Positions 18,336 through 27,384 of a stretch of 36,755 nucleotides of DNA are shown here, piece by piece; the first letter of the stretch is position 1; each line of letters starts with the position of its first letter. A program made the translations under genes and the position numbers. The notes under the pieces were generated by a model, which saw only the letters and a program-made list of their open reading frames with translations, had not been told where the DNA came from and ran no database searches. Source of the stretch: an uncultured Myxococcales bacterium (lineage in GTDB: Bacteria; Myxococcota_A; Bradymonadia; UBA7976; UBA1532); the NCBI GenBank assembly GCA_903847385.1, contig CAINDO010000464.1, forward strand, positions 1-36,755. The letters are read 5' to 3'.

Positions 18336-19712
18336 TCAGGCGGGCCGCGGCGTGAAGGCCGCGGCGATGTCGGAATAGAGGGCGGCGTAGGCGCGCGCCG
18401 GGCCGGTCCACGACCAGTCGGTGGCCAGGGCGCCGGCGCGCAGGCGGTCGAACGCCTCGGGCTGCTCGAAAACGCTCAGGGCGCGCTCGAGCGCGTGCTG
18501 CAGGGCCTCGGCGGTCGGCTCGAAGAAGGTGAGGCCCGTCTCGCCGTCGCGCACGGTGTCGGCCAGGCCGCCCGTCTCGCGCACCACGGGCACCGCGCCG
18601 TAGCGCATGGCGAACATCTGCGTCAGCCCGCAGGGCTCGAACCGGCTCGGCACGACGATGAAGTCCGCGCCGGCATAGATGCGCCGGGACAGGGCCTCGT
18701 CGAACCGGGTGCGCAGCACGATTCTCTGCGGGTGCGCGGCCGCCAGCGCGCTCAGCCGTTCGAGCAGGTCGTGGTCGCCATCGGCCATGATGACGAAGCG
18801 GGTGTTCCACAGGTGCGACGAGGGCAGCACCTGGGCCAGCAGGTCCAGGCCCTTCTGCCAGGTGGCCCGCGCGACCACGCCGAACACCGGGCCCGGCGTC
18901 TCGCTCAGGCCGACCTCGGTCAGCAGGTCGGCGCGGTTCTGCGCGCGCGCCTCGGGGTGCGCGGCCGAGAAGGCGTGGGGCAGCGCGGGGTCCGTCGCCG
19001 GGTCCCAGGCCTGCGTGTCGATGCCGTTCAAGATGCCCGTCAGCACGCTCGCGCGGTGCTGCAGCAGGCCCGAGAGCTGCTGCCCGCCCGGCTCCGTGAG
19101 GATCTCGCGGGCGTACCGCGGGCTCACCGTCGTCAGCCGCGTGGCGCGCACCAGGCCGGCCTTGAGCAGGCTCAGGTGCCCGTGGAACTCCAGGCCGTCC
19201 CAGCGCCGCAAGGCGGGGGGGATGTCCAGCACGTCCGCCCAGTGGAACCCGCACAGGCCCTGGTAGGCCAGGTTGTGGATGGTCTGCACCGTGGGCCGCG
19301 CGCCGCGCAGGTAGACCGCCGTGAGCGCCGCGGGCCAGTCGTGCAGGTGGGTGACGTCGAAGGCCGGGGCGAGCGCGGCGGCCACGCGGCAGAACGCGCC
19401 GAAGCGCAGCGGGTTGTCCCCGAACTCGCCGTAGGGCACGGGCCGGTCGAGCAGGCCGGGGATGTCCACGAAGGTCACGAAGCCGTCGGTCGACTTCCAT
19501 AAGCGCGCATTGAAGTCGTGCCGCCCCAGCCGGACCTCCACGTTGCCCGCCGGCGACAGGCCGGTCCGCTTGATGAAGCCGTACAGAGGCGTGAGCACGC
19601 GCGCGTCCACGCCCTCGGCGCGCTGGGCGGCGGGCAGGGCGCCCAGGACCTCGCCGAGGCCGCCCGTCTTGCTGTAGGGGGCGACCTCGCCCGTGACGTG
19701 CAGGACCCGCAC
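18336..19712 (-). CDS. glgA: Glycogen synthase (GT5)
   Basis: 458 residues. The enzyme transfers glucose from ADP-glucose to the growing alpha-1,4-glucan. The N-terminal nucleotide-sugar loop [13 protein letters not shown] (family consensus KxGGLGDV) follows the start strand [37 protein letters not shown] and [15 protein letters not shown] are classic GT5 blocks. The C-terminal [24 protein letters not shown] with ETGGLADTV is the donor-binding region. The GTG start at 19712 follows galT by 17 bases with GAGGGG upstream; a longer N-terminus would overlap galT and has no family similarity. Length is slightly below the usual 470-490. Placement after a GalT-like gene suggests sugar-phosphate feeding into glycogen storage. 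Confidence 0.93.
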   Translation of the reverse strand: MRVLHVTGEVAPYSKTGGLGEVLGALPAAQRAEGVDARVLTPLYGFIKRTGLSPAGNVEVRLGRHDFNARLWKSTDGFVTFVDIPGLLDRPVPYGEFGDNPLRFGAFCRVAAALAPAFDVTHLHDWPAALTAVYLRGARPTVQTIHNLAYQGLCGFHWADVLDIPPALRRWDGLEFHGHLSLLKAGLVRATRLTTVSPRYAREILTEPGGQQLSGLLQHRASVLTGILNGIDTQAWDPATDPALPHAFSAAHPEARAQNRADLLTEVGLSETPGPVFGVVARATWQKGLDLLAQVLPSSHLWNTRFVIMADGDHDLLERLSALAAAHPQRIVLRTRFDEALSRRIYAGADFIVVPSRFEPCGLTQMFAMRYGAVPVVRETGGLADTVRDGETGLTFFEPTAEALQHALERALSVFEQPEAFDRLRAGALATDWSWTGPARAYAALYSDIAAAFTPRPA

Positions 19713-19729
19713 GGCCGCTCGCCCCTCGC

Positions 19730-20728
19730 TCAACCGCGGACGCCGCGCAGGAACTCGGCGGCCTCTTCCGGTGCGGTGGGGTTGATGTAGAACCCCGTGC
19801 CCCACTCGAAACCGGCCACGCGGGTCAGCGTCGGCATGATGACCAGGTGCCAGCGGTACCAGGGGACGTCCTCCTGGCCGTAGGGCGCGCCCTGGATGAT
19901 GAAGTTGTACGGCGGGTCGCCCAGGCCGCGGTCCAGGCGGTCGAGCGCCAGGGCCAGGATCTCCGCGAGCTTCTGCAGCGTGCGGCGGTCCGAGGACTCG
20001 AAGCGGGTGCTGTGCGCCCGCGGCACGATCCACATCTCGAAGGGGAACCGGCTGGCGTAGGGCGCGATGAGCACGAAGTCGCCGTTGTCGTGGATCAGCC
20101 GGCGGCCGTCCTCGACCTCCTGCCGCACGATGTCGTCGAACACGTTGCGCTCGTGGAACTGCCAGTAGCGCAGCGCGCCCTGCAGCAGCTCCTGGCTCTG
20201 CGCGGGCACCACGGGCAGCGCGATGAGCTGCGCGTGGCCGTGGGCGATGCTGGCGCCGGCGGCCTCGCCGTGGTTGCGGAACAGCAGGCTGAACTTGAAG
20301 CGCGGGTCGCCCTGCAGGTCCTTCATGCGGTGCCGGTAGACCTCGAGCGCCTCGAGCAGGTGCGCCGGCGGGAGCTGGTGCAGCTTGAAGTCGTGGTCCG
20401 GGCTCTCGATGATGACCTCGTGGGCCCCGATGCCGTTCATCCGGTCGTAGATGCCGTCCGGGCGCTTGTCGAGCTGGCCCTCGATGCGCAGCGCCGGGAA
20501 CTTGTTGGGCACCACGCGCACGCGCCAGTCGGTGCCGTGGGGGCCCACCCCGGCGGGCACGGCGGCGATGGCCGGAGGCGTCAGGTTCTCGTGCCCCGGG
20601 CAGAAGGGGCAGGCGCGGCCCTTGGGCGGCCGGGCATGGTCGAACTTGAAGTCCTTCGGACGCGTCGCCCGCTCGGTGGCGATGATGGCCCAGCGGTGCG
20701 TGATCGGGTCGCGGCGTAGCTCCGGCAT
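19730..20728 (-). CDS. galT: Galactose-1-phosphate uridylyltransferase family protein
   Basis: 332 residues. GalT of the HIT superfamily swaps UMP between glucose-1-P and galactose-1-P. The N-terminus RRDPITHRWAIIATERATRP is typical, followed by the CPFC half of a zinc site. The catalytic segment reads HGHAQ where GalT usually has HPHxQ, so the Pro is replaced by Gly but both His residues and the Gln remain. The C-terminal FEMWIVPRAHSTRF and WYRWHLVIMP complete the HIT fold. Because glgA follows directly, a related nucleotidylyl/ADP-glucose phosphorylase-like role is possible. The ATG is used 38 bases after the stop of the upstream secreted protein. The family is certain; the exact reaction is not. 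Confidence 0.88.
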   Translation of the reverse strand: MPELRRDPITHRWAIIATERATRPKDFKFDHARPPKGRACPFCPGHENLTPPAIAAVPAGVGPHGTDWRVRVVPNKFPALRIEGQLDKRPDGIYDRMNGIGAHEVIIESPDHDFKLHQLPPAHLLEALEVYRHRMKDLQGDPRFKFSLLFRNHGEAAGASIAHGHAQLIALPVVPAQSQELLQGALRYWQFHERNVFDDIVRQEVEDGRRLIHDNGDFVLIAPYASRFPFEMWIVPRAHSTRFESSDRRTLQKLAEILALALDRLDRGLGDPPYNFIIQGAPYGQEDVPWYRWHLVIMPTLTRVAGFEWGTGFYINPTAPEEAAEFLRGVRG

Positions 20729-20766
20729 GTCGCCGATCTACCGCGGAACGCCCCGCCCGTAAACCA

Positions 20767-21474
20767 TCACGGCGTCGGGGGCAGGACCGGCGGCAGGGCG
20801 ACGACGTCTTTGCACGTGGCCGTGGGCGAGAGCGGCTCGTAGCGGACCTTGCCGGTGAACTTGTCGTCCGTCTCCTTGTCGGCGTAGCGCAGGCACCAGC
20901 CGTCCGTCTCCAGCACCTGTTGGCCCACGCGCACGGCCAGATCGAGCTCGAGCGCGGTGTCGTTGGCGCGCAGCACGGTGGCGGTGGTCTCGGCGTGGCT
21001 CGTCACGGCCAGGCGCCCGCTGCACATGGGCGCGGACACGGTCAGGGTCAGGCCGCCCCAGCCGTCGCGGTCGTAGTCCTTCGCGTCCCAGCCCGAGGAC
21101 CAGGGCGGCGCCTGGAAGATGCCGTCGGCGTCCCGGGTGAGCGTGAACGCGACGGGCGGCAGGCGCTCCACCGCGTGCGCCGGGAAGTCCACGGACACGC
21201 CCATCACGTCCGCGACGCGCACCGCGCACGTCGTTTGATGGATGACCCAGCGGTCGCCCTCGCGGTCCACGCGGGCCAGCACCCACAGGTCCGTGCGCGT
21301 CTCCAGATCCCCCAGCACGGGCAGGTTCCGCGTGCCCAGGACCGTCTGCCGGCCCGCCCAGCGCACGACGGGCGGGGGGTTGTTCAGAGCTTCGACGCGC
21401 GCGGCGTCCGTCGCCGCGACCGCCGGGGTGAGGGCGACCGCGGGCTGCAACAAAATCAGGGCGGAGAGCAACAT
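20767..21474 (-). CDS. Secreted protein of unknown function
   Basis: 235 residues. A signal peptide (LLSALILLQPAVALTPAVAA, cleavage at about residue 21) precedes a mature domain with the blocks TVLGTRNLPVLGDLETRTD and TTCAVRVADVMGVSVDFPAH. Four Cys may form two disulfides (TTCAVR, PMCSGR, GWCLRY, ATCKDV). It looks beta-rich. I recognise no family name. GGAAGGA about nine bases before the ATG supports the start. It is the first gene of the minus-strand series continuing with galT and glgA, but nothing links its role to sugar metabolism. It diverges from crtI, and their promoters overlap. Confidence 0.7.
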   Translation of the reverse strand: MLLSALILLQPAVALTPAVAATDAARVEALNNPPPVVRWAGRQTVLGTRNLPVLGDLETRTDLWVLARVDREGDRWVIHQTTCAVRVADVMGVSVDFPAHAVERLPPVAFTLTRDADGIFQAPPWSSGWDAKDYDRDGWGGLTLTVSAPMCSGRLAVTSHAETTATVLRANDTALELDLAVRVGQQVLETDGWCLRYADKETDDKFTGKVRYEPLSPTATCKDVVALPPVLPPTP

Positions 21475-21478
21475 GGGC

Positions 21479-21507
21479 TTGATCCTTCCGTTGAACGTCC
21501 CTACCTT
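21479..21507 (+). promoter_or_regulatory. Candidate promoter for crtI operon
   Basis: TTGATC and TACCTT are separated by 17 bases. Transcription would begin near 21514, at or just before the in-frame ATG at 21516. An alternative is TTGAAC (21491-21496) with CATTAT (21512-21517) at a short 15-base spacing, which would suit the ATG at 21552. The adjacent ACAACATTATG (21508-21518) resembles elements in the other two crt promoters. Confidence 0.4.
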
Positions 21508-21512
21508 ACAAC

Positions 21513-21541
21513 ATTATGCAAAGGCTAAACAAGACATCCAA
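21513..21541 (-). promoter_or_regulatory. Candidate promoter for the secreted-protein/galT/glgA run
   Basis: On the minus strand TTGGAT (21536-21541) and CATAAT (21513-21518) have a 17-base spacer, and the -10 matches five of six positions. It overlaps the 5' end of crtI and the crtI promoter, so the two directions could compete or share a regulator. Confidence 0.45.
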
Positions 21542-21551
21542 GGCAGGAACG

Positions 21552-23051
21552 ATGGGCGGCGCCGGTCGGGCCATCGTGATCGGGGCGGGCTTCGGCGGGC
21601 TGGCGGCGGCCGTCCGTCTCGGGGCGCGGGGCTACCGCGTCACCGTGATCGACCGGCTCGAGCAGCCGGGCGGCCGCGCGCGGGTCTTCCGCGACGCGGG
21701 GTTCGTCTTCGACGCCGGCCCGACCGTCGTCACCGCGCCGTTCCTCTTCGAGGAGCTGTGGACGCTGTGCGGCCGCAACATGGCGGACGACATCGACCTC
21801 CGCCCCGTCACGCCCTTCTACCGGGTGCGCTTCAACACCGGTGAGCTCTTCGATTACACGGGCGACGCCGAGGCGATGCGCGCCGAGATCGCGAAGTTCT
21901 CGCCGGACGACCTCGACGGCTACCAGGCGTTCCTCGAGAAGAGCGAGAAGATCTTCAAGGTCGGCTTCGAGCAGCTCGCGGACGTGCCCTTCGGCCGGCT
22001 CTGGGACATGCTGAAGATCGTGCCGGACATGGCGATGCTCGAGAGCTGGCGCACGGTCTACGGCCTCGTGTCAAAGCACATCAAGGACGAGCGCCTGCGC
22101 CAGGTCTTCAGCTTCCACCCCCTGCTGGTGGGCGGGAACCCGTTCTCCACGACCTCGATCTACACGCTCATCGCCTTCCTGGAGCGCAAGTGGGGTGTGC
22201 ACTTCCCCATGGGCGGCACCGGCGCGCTCGTACAGGGTCTGTGCAAGCTGATCGAAGGTCAGGGCGGCACCATCCGCCTGAACACCGAGGCCGCCGAGAT
22301 CGAGGTGGTCGACGGCCGCGCCACGGGTGTGCGCCTGAAGAACGGCGAGCGCCTCGCCGCCGAGGTCGTGGTGTCCAACGCGGACGCTGCCTGGACCTAC
22401 CGCCACCTCGTGTCGCCCGAGAACCGCCGCACCTGGACGGACGAGCGCCTGGAGAAGGCCCGCTACTCCATGGGTCTGTTCGTCTGGTACTTCGGCACCA
22501 AGAAGAAGTACCCGGACGTCGCCCATCACACGATCCTGCTCGGACCCCGCTACCGAGAGCTCCTCGAGGACATCTTCGAGAAGAAGGTCCTGGCGGACGA
22601 CTTCAGCATGTATCTCCACCGCCCCACGGCGACGGATCCCAGCCTCGCGCCCGAGGGCTGTGATGGGTTCTACGTGCTCTCGCCCGTGCCGCACCTGGAC
22701 GCCGGCGTGGACTGGGCCGAACGCGCCGAGTCCTATCGCAAGGCCATCTCCGCCGAGCTCTCGCGCACCATGCTGCCCGGCCTGGAGGAGAACCTCGTCA
22801 CCTCGCGCGTGCTGACGCCGCAGGGGTTCCAGGACGAGTACCTGTCGTTCAAGGGCGCGGCGTTCAGCATCGAGCCCGTGCTCACGCAGAGCGCCTGGTT
22901 CCGGCCCCACAACGAGAGCGAAGACATCCAGGGTCTGTACCTGGTGGGCGCGGGCACGCACCCCGGCGCGGGGCTGCCCGGTGTCCTGTGTTCCGCGAAG
23001 GTGCTCGACCGCGTGGTCCCGGCGCCCTCCGTCACGCGGGCGGGGGTCTGA
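21552..23051 (+). CDS. crtI: Phytoene desaturase (CrtI type)
   Basis: 499 residues from the ATG at 21552. CrtI uses FAD to desaturate phytoene to lycopene or intermediates. The N-terminal dinucleotide site AIVIGAGFGGLAAAVRLGARG is followed by the family block EQPGGRARVFRDAGFVFDAGPTVV. The C-terminal signature GLYLVGAGTHPGAGLPGVLCSAK is complete, and the length is normal. An in-frame ATG at 21516 adds 12 residues with unusually A-rich codons; the 21552 start has a short-spaced AGGA, so the choice is uncertain. It leads a tight operon with crtB (3-base gap), cruA-like and an acyltransferase gene. It probably acts at the membrane on CrtB product. Confidence 0.94.
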   Translation: MGGAGRAIVIGAGFGGLAAAVRLGARGYRVTVIDRLEQPGGRARVFRDAGFVFDAGPTVVTAPFLFEELWTLCGRNMADDIDLRPVTPFYRVRFNTGELFDYTGDAEAMRAEIAKFSPDDLDGYQAFLEKSEKIFKVGFEQLADVPFGRLWDMLKIVPDMAMLESWRTVYGLVSKHIKDERLRQVFSFHPLLVGGNPFSTTSIYTLIAFLERKWGVHFPMGGTGALVQGLCKLIEGQGGTIRLNTEAAEIEVVDGRATGVRLKNGERLAAEVVVSNADAAWTYRHLVSPENRRTWTDERLEKARYSMGLFVWYFGTKKKYPDVAHHTILLGPRYRELLEDIFEKKVLADDFSMYLHRPTATDPSLAPEGCDGFYVLSPVPHLDAGVDWAERAESYRKAISAELSRTMLPGLEENLVTSRVLTPQGFQDEYLSFKGAAFSIEPVLTQSAWFRPHNESEDIQGLYLVGAGTHPGAGLPGVLCSAKVLDRVVPAPSVTRAGV

Positions 23052-23054
23052 GTC

Positions 23055-23984
23055 ATGGCGCCGCGCCGCTTGCCCGACGCCGACGTGGCGGCCTGTGCGG
23101 CGCTGCTCGCCGAGGGGTCGAAGACCTTCAACGCCGCGTCGCGCCTGCTCCCCGGGCACCTGCACGGGCCCATCGTCACGCTCTACGCCTTCTGTCGCAT
23201 CGCGGACGACGCCGTTGACCTGGCCGAGGTCCCGGCGCAGGGTGTCGAGGAGGTCGAGGCGCTGCTGGACCGGGTGTACGCGGACATGCCGGGGGACGAC
23301 CCGGTGGAGCGCGCCTTCGCCCGGCTGGTGCATGGCTTCTCGATCCCGCGCACGCTGCCCGCGGCCCTGGTCGACGGGTTCGCCTGGGACGCGCAGGGGC
23401 GCGACTACGAGACACTCTCCGAGGTCTGTGACTACGCCGCGCGCGTGGCCTCGACGGTGGGTGTGATGATGACCCTGGTCATGGGTCGCCGCGCGCCGGA
23501 CACGCTCGCCCGCGCCTGTGATCTGGGCCTGGCCATGCAGCTCACCAACATCGCCCGGGACGTGGGCGAGGACGCCCGCATGGGGCGTGTGTATCTGCCG
23601 GGCGACTGGCTGCGCGAGGCGGGCATCGATCGCGAGGCCCTGCGCCGCGCGCCGACCTTCACGCCGGCGCTGGGCGGCGTGGTGAAGCGCCTCCTGGGCG
23701 CCGCGGATGTGTTCTACGCGCGCTCGGACCTGGGCATCCCGGAACTGCCCGCGGACTGTCGTTCGGCCATTCGCGCCGCGCGCCTGATCTACTCGGACAT
23801 CGGCCGTGTCATCCGCCGCAACGGGGGCAACTCCGTCGACACGCGGGCGCACACGTCCGCGCTGCGCAAGCTGTATCTGTTGGGCGTGGCGCGCTTCGGG
23901 CGCATGCGCCCGGTCGTCGAGTCGCCGGCCGCGGCCGGTGAGATTCGTTTCCTTCTGGACGCCGTCGGCGCGACGCCGACATGA
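23055..23984 (+). CDS. crtB: Phytoene synthase
   Basis: 309 residues. It condenses two geranylgeranyl diphosphates head-to-head to phytoene, the first committed carotenoid step. Both Asp-rich Mg2+ sites are present: RIADDAVD at about residues 52-59 and LTNIARDVGEDARMGRVYLP in the middle, the latter a strong phytoene/squalene synthase signature. The segment TFNAASRLLP matches the substrate-binding start of the family. The gene is 3 bases after crtI and overlaps the next gene by four bases (ATGA). Squalene synthase-like HpnC/HpnD are alternatives, but the neighbours make phytoene synthase much more likely. Confidence 0.94.
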   Translation: MAPRRLPDADVAACAALLAEGSKTFNAASRLLPGHLHGPIVTLYAFCRIADDAVDLAEVPAQGVEEVEALLDRVYADMPGDDPVERAFARLVHGFSIPRTLPAALVDGFAWDAQGRDYETLSEVCDYAARVASTVGVMMTLVMGRRAPDTLARACDLGLAMQLTNIARDVGEDARMGRVYLPGDWLREAGIDREALRRAPTFTPALGGVVKRLLGAADVFYARSDLGIPELPADCRSAIRAARLIYSDIGRVIRRNGGNSVDTRAHTSALRKLYLLGVARFGRMRPVVESPAAAGEIRFLLDAVGATPT

Positions 23985-25462
23985 CCATGCAGGCCGCCCA
24001 CCGCGACGCGGACTTCCTCCGGGAGATCGCCGGCCCGGAGCTGGTGGAGCGCCTGAAATTTCTGGACGCGAGCATCCCCACGGGCGCCGCCGGGTTTTTA
24101 TCCCTCCCTGTTCCCCCGGCGGCGCCCGTGCGGGGTGATCACTGCGACTTCGACGTGGTGATCGCAGGTGGCGGACTCTCACTGCTGCTGGCCCCGGTGC
24201 TGGCGGCGCGCGGCCTGCGGGTGGCCGTGTTCGACCGCGGACACATCGGCGCGGTCCATCGCGAGTGGAACTGCAGCGCCGAGGAGCTCGCCCCCCTTTG
24301 GGAGACGGGCCTGCTGCCCCGCGAGACGGTCGACGCCCTGGTGCTCAACCGGTATCGCCATGGTTTCTGTCGATGGCACGGCGGTGGCACCTACCCGGTC
24401 ACCGGCGCCCTCGACCACGCGGTGGACGCGAGCGCGCTGCTCGAGGCCGTGCGTTCGCGCGCCGAGGCGACGGGCGTGCGTCTGTACGACCGCCACCCGG
24501 TCATCGGGGACGCCGCCGGTCCCGACGCCGTGCGCGTCGCCTTCCAGACCCCGGAAGGGGCGTCATCCGCAGTCACGGCGCGGATCTTCGTCGACGCGCG
24601 GGGCTCGGCCTCGCCGCGCGCGCGGGCCGATCTCACGTGCCCCACGGTGGGCGGTGTGTTCACCGGGCTCGCCGAGGGCGCGGACGATCCACAGCGCATC
24701 GACCCCACGGTCGGCGAGATCCTGGTCACGACCGAGGGCATCGTCGAGGGTCGCCAACACATCTGGGAGGCCTTCCCCGGGCGGCGCGGCGAGACGACGC
24801 TCTATCTGTTCGCCTACGAGCCGATGGCCTCGCGCCGGCCCGGCGATCTCACGCGGCTGTACGCGCGGTTCTTCGAGCGCCTGCCGGACTACAAACGGGG
24901 TGACGCCCGCATGGTGCGGCCCACGTTCGGTCACATCCCCGGCTGGAGCCGTCAGGTGCCCGGCCCGGTGAGCGAACACCCGCGCATCGTGCTCTTCGGC
25001 GACGCCGCCGCGCGCCACTCGCCGCTGACCTTCTGCGGTTTCGGCAAGATGCTGCGCAGCTTCGGCCCGGTCGCCGATGCCCTGGTCCACGCGGTCTGGA
25101 AGGGCGTGGGCCCCGGCGATCCGACCCCCGAGGAGCCGATTCACAGCCTGACGGGCGCGCTGGCGCTCGTGATGGCGCGCCCCCCCACTGCGCCCGAGAG
25201 CGTAGACTCGCTGAACACGCTGCTGGACGCCGCGTTCCGCCGCCTGCACGGCTTGGGGGACGCGGCGTACCGCGATCTCATCCGCGATCGGCTGGACGTG
25301 CGGCGGTTCGTGAAGTTCGCCTGGTCGACCTCACGCGAGCGGCCCGAGGTCTACGACGCCGTGTTCCGCGTGTTGGGGCCCATGGGCGCCGCGCGCTGGG
25401 GCCTGGGCGCGGCCACGCGGGCGCTGTTCTCGCCGACCGCCGCGGCCGCGGACGCGGGCTGA
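23981..25462 (+). CDS. cruA: CruA/CruP-family lycopene cyclase-like flavoprotein
   Basis: 493 residues. CruA-type enzymes of green sulfur bacteria and some cyanobacteria cyclise lycopene ends. The FAD segment FDVVIAGGGLSLLLAPVLAA starts near residue 57. It is followed by the family-like block HREWNCSAEELAPLWETGLL (CruA has a closely similar QEWNISR.EL..L) and a DHAVDASALLEAV region. Near the C-terminus FGDAAARHSPLTFCGFGKML matches the CruA GDASG..SP.SFGGFG block. It is shorter than CruA proteins of about 600 residues. The start overlaps crtB (ATGA), and the acyltransferase follows after two bases. No CrtYc/CrtYd or CrtY gene is seen, so this is the best cyclase candidate. Its activity is inferred. 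Confidence 0.78.
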   Translation: MTMQAAHRDADFLREIAGPELVERLKFLDASIPTGAAGFLSLPVPPAAPVRGDHCDFDVVIAGGGLSLLLAPVLAARGLRVAVFDRGHIGAVHREWNCSAEELAPLWETGLLPRETVDALVLNRYRHGFCRWHGGGTYPVTGALDHAVDASALLEAVRSRAEATGVRLYDRHPVIGDAAGPDAVRVAFQTPEGASSAVTARIFVDARGSASPRARADLTCPTVGGVFTGLAEGADDPQRIDPTVGEILVTTEGIVEGRQHIWEAFPGRRGETTLYLFAYEPMASRRPGDLTRLYARFFERLPDYKRGDARMVRPTFGHIPGWSRQVPGPVSEHPRIVLFGDAAARHSPLTFCGFGKMLRSFGPVADALVHAVWKGVGPGDPTPEEPIHSLTGALALVMARPPTAPESVDSLNTLLDAAFRRLHGLGDAAYRDLIRDRLDVRRFVKFAWSTSRERPEVYDAVFRVLGPMGAARWGLGAATRALFSPTAAAADAG

Positions 25463-25464
25463 GC

Positions 25465-26238
25465 GTGGTCCCGGCGCACAAGAGCCGGTGGTTCGAGCGA
25501 TGGTTCGCCGGGTCGGTCCGTGGGCGGTTGTCGCGACAGTTCGAGGCCGTGCGTGTGCAGGGTCTCGATGCCTTTCGTGCGGCCGCCGCCGAGGGGCCGC
25601 TGCTCGTGGTGTGCAATCACAGCGCGTGGTGGGACTCGCTGCTGGCCATCGTGCTCGTGACCGGCGAGTTGAAGCTCGATGGCTACGCGCTCATGGAGGC
25701 CCGCAACCTGCGCCGGTTCCCGTTCCTCGGGCGGGTGGGGGGCTTCGGCGTCGAGCGCGGCGTGCCCGACGACGGCGCGCGCGCCATCACCTACGGCGCC
25801 GGTCTGCTCGACCGGCCCGGCCGCGTCGTGTGGGTGTTCCCCGAGGGGCGCGAGGTGCCCTTCCACCGCCGGCCGCTCGTGTTCAAACGCGGCGCCGCGG
25901 CGATGCTCGAGCAAGCGGCGTCGCCCGCCGCGCGATGCGTGCCCGTGAGCGTCGCCTATGTGTTCGGCGCCGAGGAGCGCCCGACCGTGTGGATGAGCTT
26001 CGGCGCGCCGCAAACCCGCACGGCGGGCGCGGATGCCGAGCACGAGGCCGAGCGTCAAGCCCAGGCGGTCGAGGCCGGCCTCGCCCGGATCGCCGCCGCC
26101 GTCGAGGTCCGGGTCGACACGGGGTCGGCCCCGGCAGATTTTCCGGTGGTGATCGCGGGCACGCAGAGTCGCTTCGGCGCGCTGGCGACCGCGCTGCTGG
26201 CGCGGATGACGCGGTTCAAGGCCCTGGACGCGAAGTGA
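25465..26238 (+). CDS. PlsC-like acyltransferase, probable carotenoid glycoside acyltransferase
   Basis: 257 residues. The glycerolphosphate/lysophosphatidate acyltransferase fold is shown by the catalytic HxxxxD motif in VVCNHSAWWDSLLAIV and the phosphate-binding-type VFPEGREVPFHRRPLVFKRG. There is no N-terminal membrane helix. In Chlorobaculum an acyltransferase of this broad type (CruD) acylates carotenoid glucosides, and staphyloxanthin synthesis also uses an acyltransferase. Here the GTG start is two bases after the cyclase gene and a glycosyltransferase gene converges 3 bases away, so carotenoid ester formation is the most economical role. A general phospholipid acyltransferase remains possible. 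Confidence 0.8.
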   Translation: MVPAHKSRWFERWFAGSVRGRLSRQFEAVRVQGLDAFRAAAAEGPLLVVCNHSAWWDSLLAIVLVTGELKLDGYALMEARNLRRFPFLGRVGGFGVERGVPDDGARAITYGAGLLDRPGRVVWVFPEGREVPFHRRPLVFKRGAAAMLEQAASPAARCVPVSVAYVFGAEERPTVWMSFGAPQTRTAGADAEHEAERQAQAVEAGLARIAAAVEVRVDTGSAPADFPVVIAGTQSRFGALATALLARMTRFKALDAK

Positions 26239-26241
26239 GCG

Positions 26242-27384
26242 TCAGGTGTCGGCGTCGGAGAACCAGGCGCCGCCCGGCCCGCGCTGGAGCCGCCGACCGG
26301 CCCAGACCACCTCGCGGGAGCGCACGGCCGCGCGCCAGGCGCGAAAGAGCAGGACGTCCGCGGCGATCAGGTCCGGCAACGAGGCGCGCACGCGCCCACC
26401 GCCGAGACGCACGGCCACGGCCGCCGCGAGCAGTCGCGCGATCAGCGCGCCGGCGATGACGGCCAGACCCGCCGCCGGCTGGAACACGGCCATGAACAGA
26501 CCTGCGACGCCGATGAGGGCGTGTCCCAGGAACAGCGCCGGGTAGGTCCACAGACGCCCGCCGCGTTGCGTGCGGATCACCTGCAGCCAGCGCGCGTAGC
26601 GGGCGACGAGGTCGTCCATCGCGCGGCCGCGGGCGAACGAGCGCGCCGCGCCTGCGTGCTGAACGATGCGGAACCCGCGCGCCTCGAGCGCCGCCGCGAG
26701 CGCCATGTCCTCGCCGAGGACGGAGAGACCGGCTTCGAGCCCGCCCGCGGCGTCGACACGGGCGCGGTCGAAGGCGAAGAGTTTGCCCACCAGCCCGCCC
26801 GGGTCCAGGCGGCCCAGCAGCGGGAAGGCGTGCAGCGATGCGCCCAGGAGCGCCGCGGAGGCCCGGTCGCCCGGGGTCTCGCCCCGTGTCTCCACGACGG
26901 CCTGCCACGCCGCGGCGACATCCGACACGCTCAGGGGTCCGCAGAGCAGACCGAACGACGCCGAGGCCAGGTCGACGTCCGCGTCGGCCACCACCACCTG
27001 CGCGGCGTCCGGGTGCGCGGCGACGCAGGCGAGCACCTGCGCGGCCTTGCGGTTCGTGCCCGGGTGACTCGCGACCATCGCCCGCGCGTCCAGACCCCGG
27101 GCGCGCAGCACGGCGGCCGCGGCCTCGGCCACGGGCAGGGCGGGATCCGTGGCGGCGTCCACGGTGAAGCGGATCTGCACGGACTCGACGAACGCCGCGT
27201 CCCCCGTGGAGCGCAGGGCCTCGGACAGCCAGGGCGGCGTGCCGGCGCAGGGCCGGACCAGGAGCGTCGGGCGGTTGGGCGGGGCCGGGAGCGCGGGCGG
27301 GCGACCCGCGGCGCGTGCGCGCTGGAGGGCGACCAGCGGCATCACCAGCAACAGCGCGGTCCAGAGCGCGAGGAGGGCGATCAT
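26242..27384 (-). CDS. GT21/GT2-like glycosyltransferase, probable carotenoid glycosyltransferase
   Basis: 380 residues. An N-terminal membrane segment (residues 2-20) precedes a GT-A domain with ceramide-glucosyltransferase-type motifs: VRPCAG, PGTNRKAAQVL, VVADADVDL, LGEDMALAAALEARG and the R-x-x-RW motif as ARYARWLQVIR. Two or three hydrophobic segments follow (FLGHALIGVAGLFMAVF and further). The D, D, (Q/R)xxRW pattern is well preserved, so catalysis is expected at the cytoplasmic membrane face. The start overlaps the crtC stop (ATGA), making it the third gene of the minus-strand carotenoid operon. It parallels CruC, the chlorobactene glucosyltransferase. A sphingolipid or hopanoid-type acceptor is less likely given the context. 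Confidence 0.8.
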   Translation of the reverse strand: MIALLALWTALLLVMPLVALQRARAAGRPPALPAPPNRPTLLVRPCAGTPPWLSEALRSTGDAAFVESVQIRFTVDAATDPALPVAEAAAAVLRARGLDARAMVASHPGTNRKAAQVLACVAAHPDAAQVVVADADVDLASASFGLLCGPLSVSDVAAAWQAVVETRGETPGDRASAALLGASLHAFPLLGRLDPGGLVGKLFAFDRARVDAAGGLEAGLSVLGEDMALAAALEARGFRIVQHAGAARSFARGRAMDDLVARYARWLQVIRTQRGGRLWTYPALFLGHALIGVAGLFMAVFQPAAGLAVIAGALIARLLAAAVAVRLGGGRVRASLPDLIAADVLLFRAWRAAVRSREVVWAGRRLQRGPGGAWFSDADT

